A DNA stretch of 64,000 nucleotides, taken from assembly GCA_040755615.1 (NCBI GenBank), contig JBFMAL010000010.1, forward strand, positions 1 to 64,000, given 5' to 3'. Under the pieces are notes generated by a model. That model saw only the letters and a list, made by a program, of their open reading frames with translations, was not told the origin of the DNA and made no database searches. Both the position numbers and the translations under genes were made by a program. Below are positions 1-7,453 of this stretch, in pieces (positions within the stretch are counted from its first letter, which is position 1; each line of letters opens with the position of its first letter). The stretch is from DYEP01 sp040755615. GTDB lineage: Bacteria > Bacillota > Sulfobacillia > DUSP01 > DYEP01.

Positions 1-330
1 AGAAGTATGGTTTCTTGGTAGCATGTTGGCAATACAGCTTGCCGCCATATTAGCATGAAAGTATGTTGGTATGTAGCCAAGTAGCTATGCCGATACATCT
101 CTTATCTGGCTCGCGCCGCTCGTGTTGAGCAGCGACAGAAAAAACCACCGGGGCTCGGGTGTCTTACCAGAGCATAAAGATCAGGAAGCGGCCCTCCGGC
201 GGCAGATTAACGGTATTTTCAGCTATCAACTGAAACATGCAGGCAAATGAGGAAGCGCCCGGTAGTTTCCAGAGCGCGTGACCAATACAAAGCTCAAAGG
301 AGACAGCCGGATGCAAACCTTATTTAAAAA
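1..330. other. Gene-free left end
   Basis: No convincing gene is seen here. The first 100 bases contain loose, degenerate repeats of a TATGTTGGTATG-like unit. A 35-residue reading frame on the minus strand around 160-280 looks faintly coding but matches nothing I recognise. A Shine-Dalgarno-like AAAGGAGA at 296-303 precedes an ATG at 311 whose frame runs only 50 codons and then reads antisense through the broken ATPase gene next door. The region looks like a rearrangement scar. Confidence 0.4.
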
Positions 331-333
331 CCA

Positions 334-699
334 CTACCTCGAAGGCTTGTCCGCTGTTTCTTGGACAGACACGACCCTGTGCGGTGCTGTACCGTCGATG
401 AGCGCTACACCGATGGATGGCACAGTTACGCCATCCAGGGAGTTGTTATCCGAAGAGCAGTGATGAAACTCGATATCAAAACCGCGGCTCACCATCTCTT
501 CCCCGATACGCTTCATAAACGTGGATTTGCCCATTCCGGGGCCTCCCTTTATGACCATGATGCGCGTGGCATCAGGAGGAATGATCTGGTCATAAAAGGA
601 ATAAAATCCCTGGGGTGTGTTCGCGCCGGGGAACACCCTTTTTATTGAACCTCGCCTCGCCATAAGCCAGCCCTCCCCAATCCTTTCTCTAATCCACAT
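334..699 (-). pseudogene. Truncated P-loop ATPase (PRK06851-like), N-terminal fragment
   Basis: The 121-codon frame encodes a clear Walker A, GGPGMGKSTFMKRIGEE, after a segment reading FPGANTPQGFYSFYDQI, and continues through HHCSSDNNSLDG and IDGTAPH. These are hallmarks of the roughly 370-residue PRK06851-type ATPases of anaerobic Firmicutes, whose role is unknown. Homology stops just after IDGTAPH, and an unrelated tail of about 15 residues leads to the stop, so the C-terminal two thirds are missing. The start is at 699, or at the internal Met at about 663. Homology breaks near position 380, where plus-strand sequence with its own ribosome binding site begins. It is probably a non-functional remnant. 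Confidence 0.7.
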
Positions 700-773
700 C
701 CATACTATTCCGCCTTATCCCCGCGTGCTACTTGTAGGCCATGTGCTGCTCTAGACAATAGGAAGGCAGATTG

Positions 774-785
774 ACGAAAATTCGT
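774..785. promoter_or_regulatory. Possible upstream activator site (palindrome)
   Basis: ACGAAAATTCGT is a perfect 12-bp palindrome about 55 bases upstream of the -24 element of the sigma-54 promoter at 839-854. That is within the range where sigma-54 activators bind. Binding by the PAS/AAA+ activator encoded at 3886 is inferred only. Confidence 0.3.
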
Positions 786-838
786 TACCTGAAAGGCGCA
801 CGACACCCCCAGTACCCTGTCCGCGCTATGTAGTAGCA

Positions 839-854
839 TGGCATGATGTTTGCT
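839..854 (+). promoter_or_regulatory. Sigma-54 (-24/-12) promoter
   Basis: TGGCATGATGTTTGCT matches the sigma-54 consensus TGGCAYGRNNNTTGCW at every defined position. The expected transcription start is near 866, and the ribosome binding site GGAGGGAAGAG and ATG at 892 follow directly. A sigma-54 activator lies in the same operon and rpoN lies at 53.6 kb, which strengthens the call. Confidence 0.85.
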
Positions 855-891
855 GAAATGATGGTCAGATACAAGGAATGGAGGGAAGAGA

Positions 892-2367
892 ATGAGTACA
901 GGACGTAGAATACGACCCATTAAGCCCAAGATGCGACTTCAGTTTCTGACTCCCGATGGGATACGGATGATTCATGAAGCCGCTCTTGATGTTATGGAGA
1001 GCGTAGGTGTGAGGTTCCCGTCTCACAAAGCGCTGGATATCCTTGAAGGTGCCGGTGCCAAAGTAGACAGAGAGAAGATGATCGCCAAACTTCCGGCAGA
1101 CCTCGTGATGAAGGCAATTGCGAGCGCGCCTTCCGTGTATACCCTTGCTGCGCGAAACCCAGACGATGACCTGCTTTTGGACGGCGAGCACTGCTACCTG
1201 TCCACCGACGGTTGCGGCATAGAGACATACGACCTGTATACCGGCGAAAAACGTACATCAACAAAACAGGATGTGCACGACTCTGCAAAGCTAGCGGATG
1301 CCATGGATAATATCGCGTTCATCTGGGGCCCCATGGTGAGCGCCCAGGATGTGCCGGCCGAAACCAGACCGCTTCATGAGCTCGAAGCGTGCTTCATAGG
1401 CAGCTCCAAACACATCCAGCCCGAGACCATAATTTCCGAAGACATTGCACGCCGCTGCATAGAAATGGCCTCCATCCTCGTGGGCGGCAAGGAAAACCTG
1501 AGGAAAAGGCCGATCTTTTCCGTGATGCAGTGCGCGATGGACCCGCTCGGACACGATGGGGGTAGCCTTGAGGCATCTTTGGTCGCTGCAGAACATGGTA
1601 TCCCGACGGGTTTCATGCCCATGCCGATGTCATGCGCTACTGCTCCGGCCACGCTTGCAGGAAACTTGGTTCTTACCACGACTGACAGCCTGAGCGCGCT
1701 TGTGCTGATGCAAATAGCCCATCCAGGGGCGCCCGTGTTTTTCGCTGCAGCTCCCACAGCCATAGACCTGCGCACCGGCGGGTACACAGGCGGGGGGCCT
1801 GAAGACTTCCTGCTGGGCGGCGCCTTCAACCAGATTTGTGATTTTTACGGTATTCCTCTTTCGATGGGTGCCATGGCCACAGGCGCTAAGATGCCTGACT
1901 GGCAGGCCGGCGTGGACAACAGTTTCTCTACAATCGCCCCCGTTCTTACCTGCACAGACATGCTGACGGGCGCGGGTATGCTGAATGGCTCCAAGATACT
2001 GAGCTTCCAGCAGATCATTATGGACTGCGAGATCTATGGCATAGCGAAGATGTTTGCCGAAGGCATCCAGGTCGACGAGGAGACTTTGGCGATCGATACC
2101 ATTAAGAAGGTGGGTGTTGGTGGGAACTTCCTCGCCGAAAAGCATACACGCAGGCATTTAAAAGACCTGTGGAGACCCATGGTTTATGACAGGACCCCGT
2201 ACAACGTCTGGGAGGCCGGCGGGCGAAAAGGCGCGTTCGAAAACGCTACCGAGCTAGCGCGAAGAATCATGGAGACTCACGAGCCTCTGCCCATACCCGA
2301 GGACCAGAGAAAAGAGCTACGGGAGTGCATAAAGAAGGCAGAAGCCGAGCTGATAAAGGGGAGGTAA
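892..2367 (+). CDS. Non-pyrrolysine MttB-superfamily methyltransferase 1
   Basis: This 491-residue protein belongs to the trimethylamine methyltransferase (MttB, PF06253) superfamily. Members move a methyl group from a quaternary amine to a corrinoid protein. The reading frame has no internal amber codon, so it is of the non-pyrrolysine type, like the glycine-betaine, proline-betaine, carnitine and gamma-butyrobetaine methyltransferases MtgB, MtpB, MtcB and MtyB. The substrate cannot be read from sequence. Recognisable family segments are FLTPDGIRMIHEAAL near the N-terminus, MPMPMSCATAPATLAG in the middle, MPDWQAG, and GVGGNFLAEKHT near the C-terminus. It heads an operon with a cognate corrinoid protein 7 bases downstream, follows a sigma-54 promoter, and has a diverged paralogue at 7453. 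Confidence 0.9.
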   Translation: MSTGRRIRPIKPKMRLQFLTPDGIRMIHEAALDVMESVGVRFPSHKALDILEGAGAKVDREKMIAKLPADLVMKAIASAPSVYTLAARNPDDDLLLDGEHCYLSTDGCGIETYDLYTGEKRTSTKQDVHDSAKLADAMDNIAFIWGPMVSAQDVPAETRPLHELEACFIGSSKHIQPETIISEDIARRCIEMASILVGGKENLRKRPIFSVMQCAMDPLGHDGGSLEASLVAAEHGIPTGFMPMPMSCATAPATLAGNLVLTTTDSLSALVLMQIAHPGAPVFFAAAPTAIDLRTGGYTGGGPEDFLLGGAFNQICDFYGIPLSMGAMATGAKMPDWQAGVDNSFSTIAPVLTCTDMLTGAGMLNGSKILSFQQIIMDCEIYGIAKMFAEGIQVDEETLAIDTIKKVGVGGNFLAEKHTRRHLKDLWRPMVYDRTPYNVWEAGGRKGAFENATELARRIMETHEPLPIPEDQRKELRECIKKAEAELIKGR

Positions 2368-2374
2368 GATATAC

Positions 2375-3019
2375 ATGGCCGATGTTTTCGAACTGCTCAG
2401 CAAAGCGGTGTTCGAAGGCGAGATCGAGGATGCCGAAGACCTGGCAAAAAAGGCGCTTTCGGAAGGTCTTGATCCTCTCTCCGTCATCGAGAAGGGCTGC
2501 GTGGATGGAATTGAGAAGGCCGGCGACCTGTTTGCCAAGGGGGAATACTTCCTCCCTGAACTGGTGGCGGCAGCCGAAGCGATGAAAGCGGCAATGGCCA
2601 TCCTGGAACCGGCCCTCTCCGAGCAGAAGGGCGAAAGAAAGAGCCTGGGACGCGTCGTTTTGGGCACGGTGCACGGCGACATCCATGATATAGGGAAGAG
2701 CATCGTAGGTTCTATGCTCTCTGCTGCCGGCTTCAGCGTGTATGACCTGGGTGTGGATGTCTCCAACGAAACCTTCGTGAATAAGGTCAGGGAAGTCTCC
2801 GCAGACATCCTCGGGCTTTCCGCGCTACTCACAACCACTATGCCCCGGCAGCAGGAGATCATCGAAATGCTCCGGGCCCAGGGTCTAAGGGACAAAGTAA
2901 AGGTGATCGTGGGCGGCGCCCCGGTGACACAAGAGTGGGCCGACAAGTGCGGCGCAGACGCCTTTGCAGAAGATGCGATCAGGGCGGTACAGGTGGCAAA
3001 GAGCCTGACGGGCAACTAA
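2375..3019 (+). CDS. Corrinoid (B12-binding) methyl-carrier protein 1
   Basis: This 214-residue protein has the standard MttC/MtgC layout: a helical cap of about 85 residues, then a Rossmann-like cobalamin domain. The cobalt-ligand motif DIHDIG (DxHxxG) places the lower axial histidine at residue 104, and the GGAPVTQEWA stretch near the C-terminus is typical of the family. It should accept a methyl group from the neighbouring MttB homologue and pass it to a pterin methyltransferase. The start ATG lies 7 bases after the preceding stop, behind GGGGAGG. It closely resembles the second corrinoid protein at 6794. Confidence 0.93.
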   Translation: MADVFELLSKAVFEGEIEDAEDLAKKALSEGLDPLSVIEKGCVDGIEKAGDLFAKGEYFLPELVAAAEAMKAAMAILEPALSEQKGERKSLGRVVLGTVHGDIHDIGKSIVGSMLSAAGFSVYDLGVDVSNETFVNKVREVSADILGLSALLTTTMPRQQEIIEMLRAQGLRDKVKVIVGGAPVTQEWADKCGADAFAEDAIRAVQVAKSLTGN

Positions 3020-3039
3020 CATTGTTGGAGGCACCTGGC

Positions 3040-3876
3040 ATGTTCCTCATTGGAAACAGGCTTAATACAAAGAGCGCCAATACGGAAGCAGCGGTACTCG
3101 CACGAGACGAGCAGTATGTCATCGAAACAGCAGAAGCACAGCTCGACGCAGGCGCCCTGTTCCTTGAGGTGGGTGCCTCCACTTTATCGGAAGTTGAGCG
3201 GGAAGCGGTCCTCTGGCTGCTACAGGTGATCCAGAAAATGGGGGATGTGCCCCTGGCGCTGGACAGTGGTTCACCGGAAACGATAGGGGCCTTCCTCTCT
3301 GCGGTGAAATCCAGACCCATGCTGCTTGGCCTGGCTCCGGCCGGAGCCGGCCTGCACAGAATCCTGCCGCTTGTCTCGCGGCATTTGCCATACGTGTCAG
3401 TGCTGTGCACGAACGGGAAGGGCGTGCTTCCCACTCAGGAGCAGAGGTTTGAGGCTGCCCTTAATACAATAGAAATCATGGCTGAAGCCGGCGTACCCAC
3501 GACAGACCTCTACCTTGACCCAGTACTTGAGCCCCTGTGCCTGAGCAGCCAGGGCACCGTTGTTGCACTCGATACCATTTCGTCTATAAAACGTCAGATA
3601 CAGGGGGTAAGAACCATTTGTTCTGTGATGGGACTTGCGTCCGGCTTGCCGTCACCCGGGCTCTTGTTATCTGGATTCCTGATGCTGGCCGAAGCAGCAG
3701 GACTTGACGCAGTCGTTGCAGACCCTCTCGACCCGAGTGTGAAGTCCGGCATGATATCCGGAGCGGCGCTGCTCGGCCTCGACAACGCGCTGGCCCGTTA
3801 CATTAAGCACCACAACACGATGGCTCTTATGGCAGAATCTGGTGCCAAAAAATCGTCAAGAGACAAAGGAACTTAA
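3040..3876 (+). CDS. Pterin-type (MtgA/AcsE-like) methyltransferase paralogue with altered active site
   Basis: This 278-residue TIM-barrel protein of the methyltetrahydrofolate:corrinoid methyltransferase family (pterin-binding, as in MtgA, AcsE and MetH) probably takes, or once took, methyl groups from the corrinoid protein to tetrahydrofolate. It aligns without gaps through residue 204 with the paralogue at 8927. Asp75 and Asp160 are kept, but the pterin-site asparagines are replaced (N96 is Leu, N198 is Gly) and the DVNAG motif reads EVGAS. It may use a different acceptor, serve a structural role, or be decaying. The ATG at 3040 follows TTGGAGGCACC, and longer upstream starts would overlap the corrinoid gene in another frame. 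Confidence 0.8.
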   Translation: MFLIGNRLNTKSANTEAAVLARDEQYVIETAEAQLDAGALFLEVGASTLSEVEREAVLWLLQVIQKMGDVPLALDSGSPETIGAFLSAVKSRPMLLGLAPAGAGLHRILPLVSRHLPYVSVLCTNGKGVLPTQEQRFEAALNTIEIMAEAGVPTTDLYLDPVLEPLCLSSQGTVVALDTISSIKRQIQGVRTICSVMGLASGLPSPGLLLSGFLMLAEAAGLDAVVADPLDPSVKSGMISGAALLGLDNALARYIKHHNTMALMAESGAKKSSRDKGT

Positions 3877-3885
3877 GCCATCCCT

Positions 3886-5349
3886 GTGGAATCCTTCGAT
3901 GTCATTCGGTCAAAGGGAGGCGCCGCGGGGATGGACAGTTCCATGCTTTTTGAGATCGCCAACTGCATCGAAGAGGCGATCCATGTAGTTGACAGGTCTG
4001 GGCGCACCATCTTCTACAACAACGCCGCAGCGAAGATGGACGGCCTTCAGGTGGAAGAGGTGGTGGGACGGCATCTTTTATCAGTCTACCCGTCTCTTAC
4101 CAGAGAGACGAGTACGCTACTTCGGGTGATGTCTACGGGCACACCCATCCTGAACCAGCAACAAACCTACATCACACAGCGAGGCACAGCCATCACCACG
4201 GTAAACTCCACGTTCCCCCTGTACAGAGATAACGAGCTCGTCGGGGCGGTGGAGGTCTCAAAAGACATCACCAAGATTAAAGAACTTGTGGACACCGTGA
4301 GTATCCTGCGTGCCGAACTTCACAGGCAACAGCGCAAGGGTCAGTGCAAGCCCTCGGAGGGTCTGGCGGTGTATACGTTTGAGAGCATTGTCGGCGAAGA
4401 CCCAGAGCTCATCTCGCTGAAGGAGGCGGCGCGAAAGGCAGCCAATACCTCCTCGCCTGTGCTGGTCTGGGGAGAAACGGGTACGGGAAAGGAGTTGCTG
4501 GTGCAATCCATCCACAACGCATCATTCAGGCGTGAGAGTCCGTTCGTCGCTCAAAACTGCAGCGCGCTGCCTGAGACGCTACTTGAGGGGATCTTCTTTG
4601 GAACTGCTAAGGGAGGTTTTACGGGCGCGGGGGACAGGCCCGGCCTATTTGAGCTGGCAGACGGAGGCACGCTGTATCTTGACGAGCTTAACTCGATGCC
4701 AATCGACCTCCAGGCGAAACTACTGAGAGTTGTGGAAACCGGACAGGTGAGACGTCTTGGCGATGTGAAGCAGCGATCCGTGGACGTGCGGATCATCAGC
4801 TCCACCAACATGGACCCGGTGGAGGCCGTGGAAAAGGGCTTCTTGCGCGCGGATCTGTTTTACCGGCTGAACGTGGTCTCACTGAGACTCCCCCCACTTC
4901 GCGAAAGGCCCGGGGACATTCCGCTTCTTGTAGCCAGTTTTATAAAGAAGTTTGGCCACGTGCTCAATTCCCCAGTGAAGAGGGTCGCGCCGTCTGTCAT
5001 GAATGTATTCTTGAGATACTCATGGCCGGGCAACATCAGAGAGCTGGAACATACCATAGAAGGCGCAATGAACCTGGCGCAAGGAGAACAGATTGAGGCC
5101 GAGCACCTGCCTGCGTTTATAGCGCGGGCACAGAGGGACGAAGCCTTAATCGACCTGCCCGCGCAAAAGCGTACGGGGAACGTCACAAGACCCTTAAGAG
5201 AGTTCCTTGCCGAGGTGGAGAGGGAGTACATCACTCAGGCATTGAAGACATGCAAGGGAAACGTATCGCGGGCGGCCCGATTGCTTGATATACCGAGGTC
5301 CACACTGCAGTACAGGATTTCTGTAATGAACGTCGACCCGTGGCAATGA
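3886..5349 (+). CDS. PAS-domain sigma-54-dependent transcriptional activator
   Basis: This protein of up to 487 residues resembles RocR-type activators. A PAS sensor lies at about residues 20-125, a AAA+ domain at about 165-395, and a Fis-type helix-turn-helix at the C-terminus (GNVSRAARLLDIPRSTLQYR). The AAA+ domain has Walker A GETGTGKE, the sigma-54 contact loop as GGFTGA (a common variant of GAFTGA), and DELN as Walker B. The first start is GTG at 3886, but ATG 3931, behind GGGAGGCG, fits the family equally well. Its position between two methyltransferase sets, each with a -24/-12 promoter, suggests it activates both, perhaps on binding the methylated substrate in the PAS domain. Confidence 0.92.
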   Translation: MESFDVIRSKGGAAGMDSSMLFEIANCIEEAIHVVDRSGRTIFYNNAAAKMDGLQVEEVVGRHLLSVYPSLTRETSTLLRVMSTGTPILNQQQTYITQRGTAITTVNSTFPLYRDNELVGAVEVSKDITKIKELVDTVSILRAELHRQQRKGQCKPSEGLAVYTFESIVGEDPELISLKEAARKAANTSSPVLVWGETGTGKELLVQSIHNASFRRESPFVAQNCSALPETLLEGIFFGTAKGGFTGAGDRPGLFELADGGTLYLDELNSMPIDLQAKLLRVVETGQVRRLGDVKQRSVDVRIISSTNMDPVEAVEKGFLRADLFYRLNVVSLRLPPLRERPGDIPLLVASFIKKFGHVLNSPVKRVAPSVMNVFLRYSWPGNIRELEHTIEGAMNLAQGEQIEAEHLPAFIARAQRDEALIDLPAQKRTGNVTRPLREFLAEVEREYITQALKTCKGNVSRAARLLDIPRSTLQYRISVMNVDPWQ

Positions 5350-5373
5350 GATTAAAAGAAGGAGGCCACACGG

Positions 5374-6627
5374 ATGAGATCCTACAAAGACATACCCCTC
5401 TGGTCTGATGTTCCGGAAGAGGATTGGAACGACTGGCATTGGCAGGTCCGTAACCGGATCACCGACGTTGAGACGCTGAAGAAGGTAATAAACCTGGTGC
5501 CTGAAGAAGAGGAAGGCGTGAAGCAATGCCTGAACACCCTGCGCATGGCCATCACCCCGTATTACGCCTCACTAATGGATCCGGACGACCCGGGCTGTCC
5601 CATAAGAAAACAGGCTGTTCCCAGCGTGAACGAAATACACCGGGCGCGGAGCGATATGGACGATCCTCTTTATGAGGATATAGACTCGCCTGTACCAGGG
5701 CTCACGCACCGGTACCCGGACAGGGTGCTGCTTTTGGTGACAGACCAGTGCTCCATGTACTGCAGGCACTGTACCAGGAGGAGATTCGCAGGGCAAACGG
5801 ACAGGGCGCGTACCCGGGAAGAGATCGATGCGGGCATCGAGTACGTGAGGAACACTCCGGTTGTGCGTGACGTGCTGCTGTCCGGCGGTGACGGCCTGCT
5901 GATCTCCGACGAGCTGCTTGAGTATACCATCGCCAAGCTGCGCGAGATCCCCCACGTCGAGTTGATCCGCATCGGTTCGCGTACCCCTGTAGTGCTCCCG
6001 CAGCGCATTACCACAAAGCTGGTAGACATGCTGAAGAAGTACCATCCCATCTTCCTGAACACGCATTTCAACCACCCGAAGGAGTTTACGGCAGAGTCGA
6101 GAGCGGCGTGCAACCGCCTGGCCGACGCCGGCATTCCTGTGGGGAACCAGACGGTGCTGATGAGGCGGATCAACGACTGCCCTGTTACGATGAGAAAGCT
6201 CATGCAGGGCCTGCTCACAATGAGGGTTCGTCCCTATTACCTGTTCCAGTGCGATCTATCACCGGGCCTTGAGCACTTCAGGACGCCTGTCAGCCGCGGT
6301 ATAGAGATGATAGAAATGTTGCGAGGACACACGTCCGGCCTCGCGGTTCCCACGTTCTGCGTGGACGCACCCGGGGGTGGCGGGAAGATCCCGGTCATGC
6401 CGCAGTACCTCATATCACAGGCGCCCGGCAAGATTATCCTCAGGAATTACGAGGGTACAATAGCAATGTATACCGAACCTGCGAATACCGAGGCGTATGA
6501 GATGCCATGTCCCGTTTGCGGCACGAACCACCAAGAGCTGGATGTGGGAGTGGGCAGGTTGTTTTCCGAGAAGCAGATCGCGCTCGAGCCGTTAGATCTG
6601 AAACGGGCAAAGAGGCGGAAGCATTAA
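5374..6627 (+). CDS. kamA: Lysine 2,3-aminomutase (radical SAM, PLP)
   Basis: This 417-residue radical-SAM enzyme converts L-lysine to L-beta-lysine using a [4Fe-4S] cluster, SAM and PLP. The cluster motif CSMYCRHC puts cysteines at 126, 130 and 133, the PLP lysine is Lys338 in GGGGKIP, and the substrate aspartates Asp294 and Asp331 are both present. Glutamate 2,3-aminomutases replace those aspartates, so lysine or a lysine-like substrate is favoured. Candidate zinc cysteines are 269, 379 and 382. Neither the beta-lysine acetyltransferase AblB nor lysine 5,6-aminomutase subunits are nearby. It sits between two quaternary-amine demethylation sets, which suggests a methylated lysine or beta-lysine derivative as pathway substrate (inference). 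GGAGG precedes the ATG. Confidence 0.92.
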   Translation: MRSYKDIPLWSDVPEEDWNDWHWQVRNRITDVETLKKVINLVPEEEEGVKQCLNTLRMAITPYYASLMDPDDPGCPIRKQAVPSVNEIHRARSDMDDPLYEDIDSPVPGLTHRYPDRVLLLVTDQCSMYCRHCTRRRFAGQTDRARTREEIDAGIEYVRNTPVVRDVLLSGGDGLLISDELLEYTIAKLREIPHVELIRIGSRTPVVLPQRITTKLVDMLKKYHPIFLNTHFNHPKEFTAESRAACNRLADAGIPVGNQTVLMRRINDCPVTMRKLMQGLLTMRVRPYYLFQCDLSPGLEHFRTPVSRGIEMIEMLRGHTSGLAVPTFCVDAPGGGGKIPVMPQYLISQAPGKIILRNYEGTIAMYTEPANTEAYEMPCPVCGTNHQELDVGVGRLFSEKQIALEPLDLKRAKRRKH

Positions 6628-6634
6628 CGAAAAC

Positions 6635-6649
6635 CGGGCAGAATGCCCG
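6635..6649. repeat. Short inverted repeat (weak terminator or activator site)
   Basis: CGGGCA-GAA-TGCCCG is a perfect 6-3-6 inverted repeat just after kamA. It lacks a T-run, so it is a poor terminator. It lies about 73 bases upstream of the next sigma-54 promoter and could be an activator-binding site. Confidence 0.3.
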
Positions 6650-6721
6650 AATATTGGCGCCGGAGAGCGGACAGCCCTGGCATATCCGGCCAGGAAGCGT
6701 GCGAAAAACCCACCACCCGAC

Positions 6722-6737
6722 TGGTACGATGCTTGCA
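6722..6737 (+). promoter_or_regulatory. Second sigma-54 (-24/-12) promoter
   Basis: TGGTACGATGCTTGCA differs from the consensus TGGCAYGRNNNTTGCW at one position (T for C at position 4) and keeps the invariant GG and GC elements at correct spacing. It precedes the second corrinoid gene by 56 bases, giving the second methyltransferase set its own start within the larger operon. Confidence 0.75.
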
Positions 6738-6793
6738 CGTTGAACTTTTTGACCCTCGCTACTGCCCTAAACTTCCCCAAAAGGAGGAGCGAG

Positions 6794-7453
6794 ATGAACG
6801 AGCTGTTGAAGAGATTACGGAATGCCATTGTGGAAGGAGACGAGGATCAAGCGCTGCAGGCGACACGAGATGCTTTGGACAGCGGCATGGACCCGGTGGC
6901 CATCGTGTCCGACGGGCTTGCTGCCGCTATGAACGAGATCGGTCGCCTCTGGAATGAGGAGGAGATCTTCCTGCCCGAAGTTGTCTTCTCCGCACAGATA
7001 TTCAAAGAATGTATGGAGCTGGTAGAACCTGCGCTGCTTGAAGGCAAGAGCACCGAGCCTGCTGCCCACTTTGTGCTGGGGACCGTCAAAGGTGACCTGC
7101 ACGACCTCGGTAAGAATATGGTAGGTACCATGCTGCAGACTGCGGGCTTCCGCGTGCACGACCTGGGTAAGGACGTACCAGCGGAGCGGTTTGTGGAAAA
7201 GGTGAAGGAACTCGGGTCTGCTCTGGTCGGTCTTTCCGCTCTACTCACTACTACTATGCTTGAGCAGAAGCGGGTGATCGAGGCCCTGGAGCAAGCGGGG
7301 CTGAGAGACAGGGTGAAGGTGCTCGTCGGTGGCGCACCTGTAACGGACAGCTGGGCGCGCGAAGTGGGTGCCGACGGATATGCGCCCAACGCTCCTCAGG
7401 CCACCGAAATCGCAAAAAGGCTGCTCTCTCAGATGAAGGAGGGTAGCAACTGA
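6794..7453 (+). CDS. Corrinoid (B12-binding) methyl-carrier protein 2
   Basis: This 219-residue paralogue of the protein at 2375 has the same helical cap and cobalamin domain. The motif DLHDLG places the axial histidine at residue 103. The start ATG at 6794 follows AAGGAGGAGCG, and a longer frame beginning at 6740 has no ribosome binding site and an unrelated leader. The stop overlaps the start of the next MttB homologue by one base, indicating translational coupling. In this set the order is carrier-methyltransferase-pterin protein, whereas the first set is methyltransferase-carrier-pterin protein. Confidence 0.93.
   Translation: MNELLKRLRNAIVEGDEDQALQATRDALDSGMDPVAIVSDGLAAAMNEIGRLWNEEEIFLPEVVFSAQIFKECMELVEPALLEGKSTEPAAHFVLGTVKGDLHDLGKNMVGTMLQTAGFRVHDLGKDVPAERFVEKVKELGSALVGLSALLTTTMLEQKRVIEALEQAGLRDRVKVLVGGAPVTDSWAREVGADGYAPNAPQATEIAKRLLSQMKEGSN

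Noticed and set aside
2935..3039. Extended N-terminus of the first pterin-type protein
   Set aside because: These codons are the corrinoid gene read in another frame, and the conserved start MFLIGNRLNT lies at 3040 behind GGAGG.
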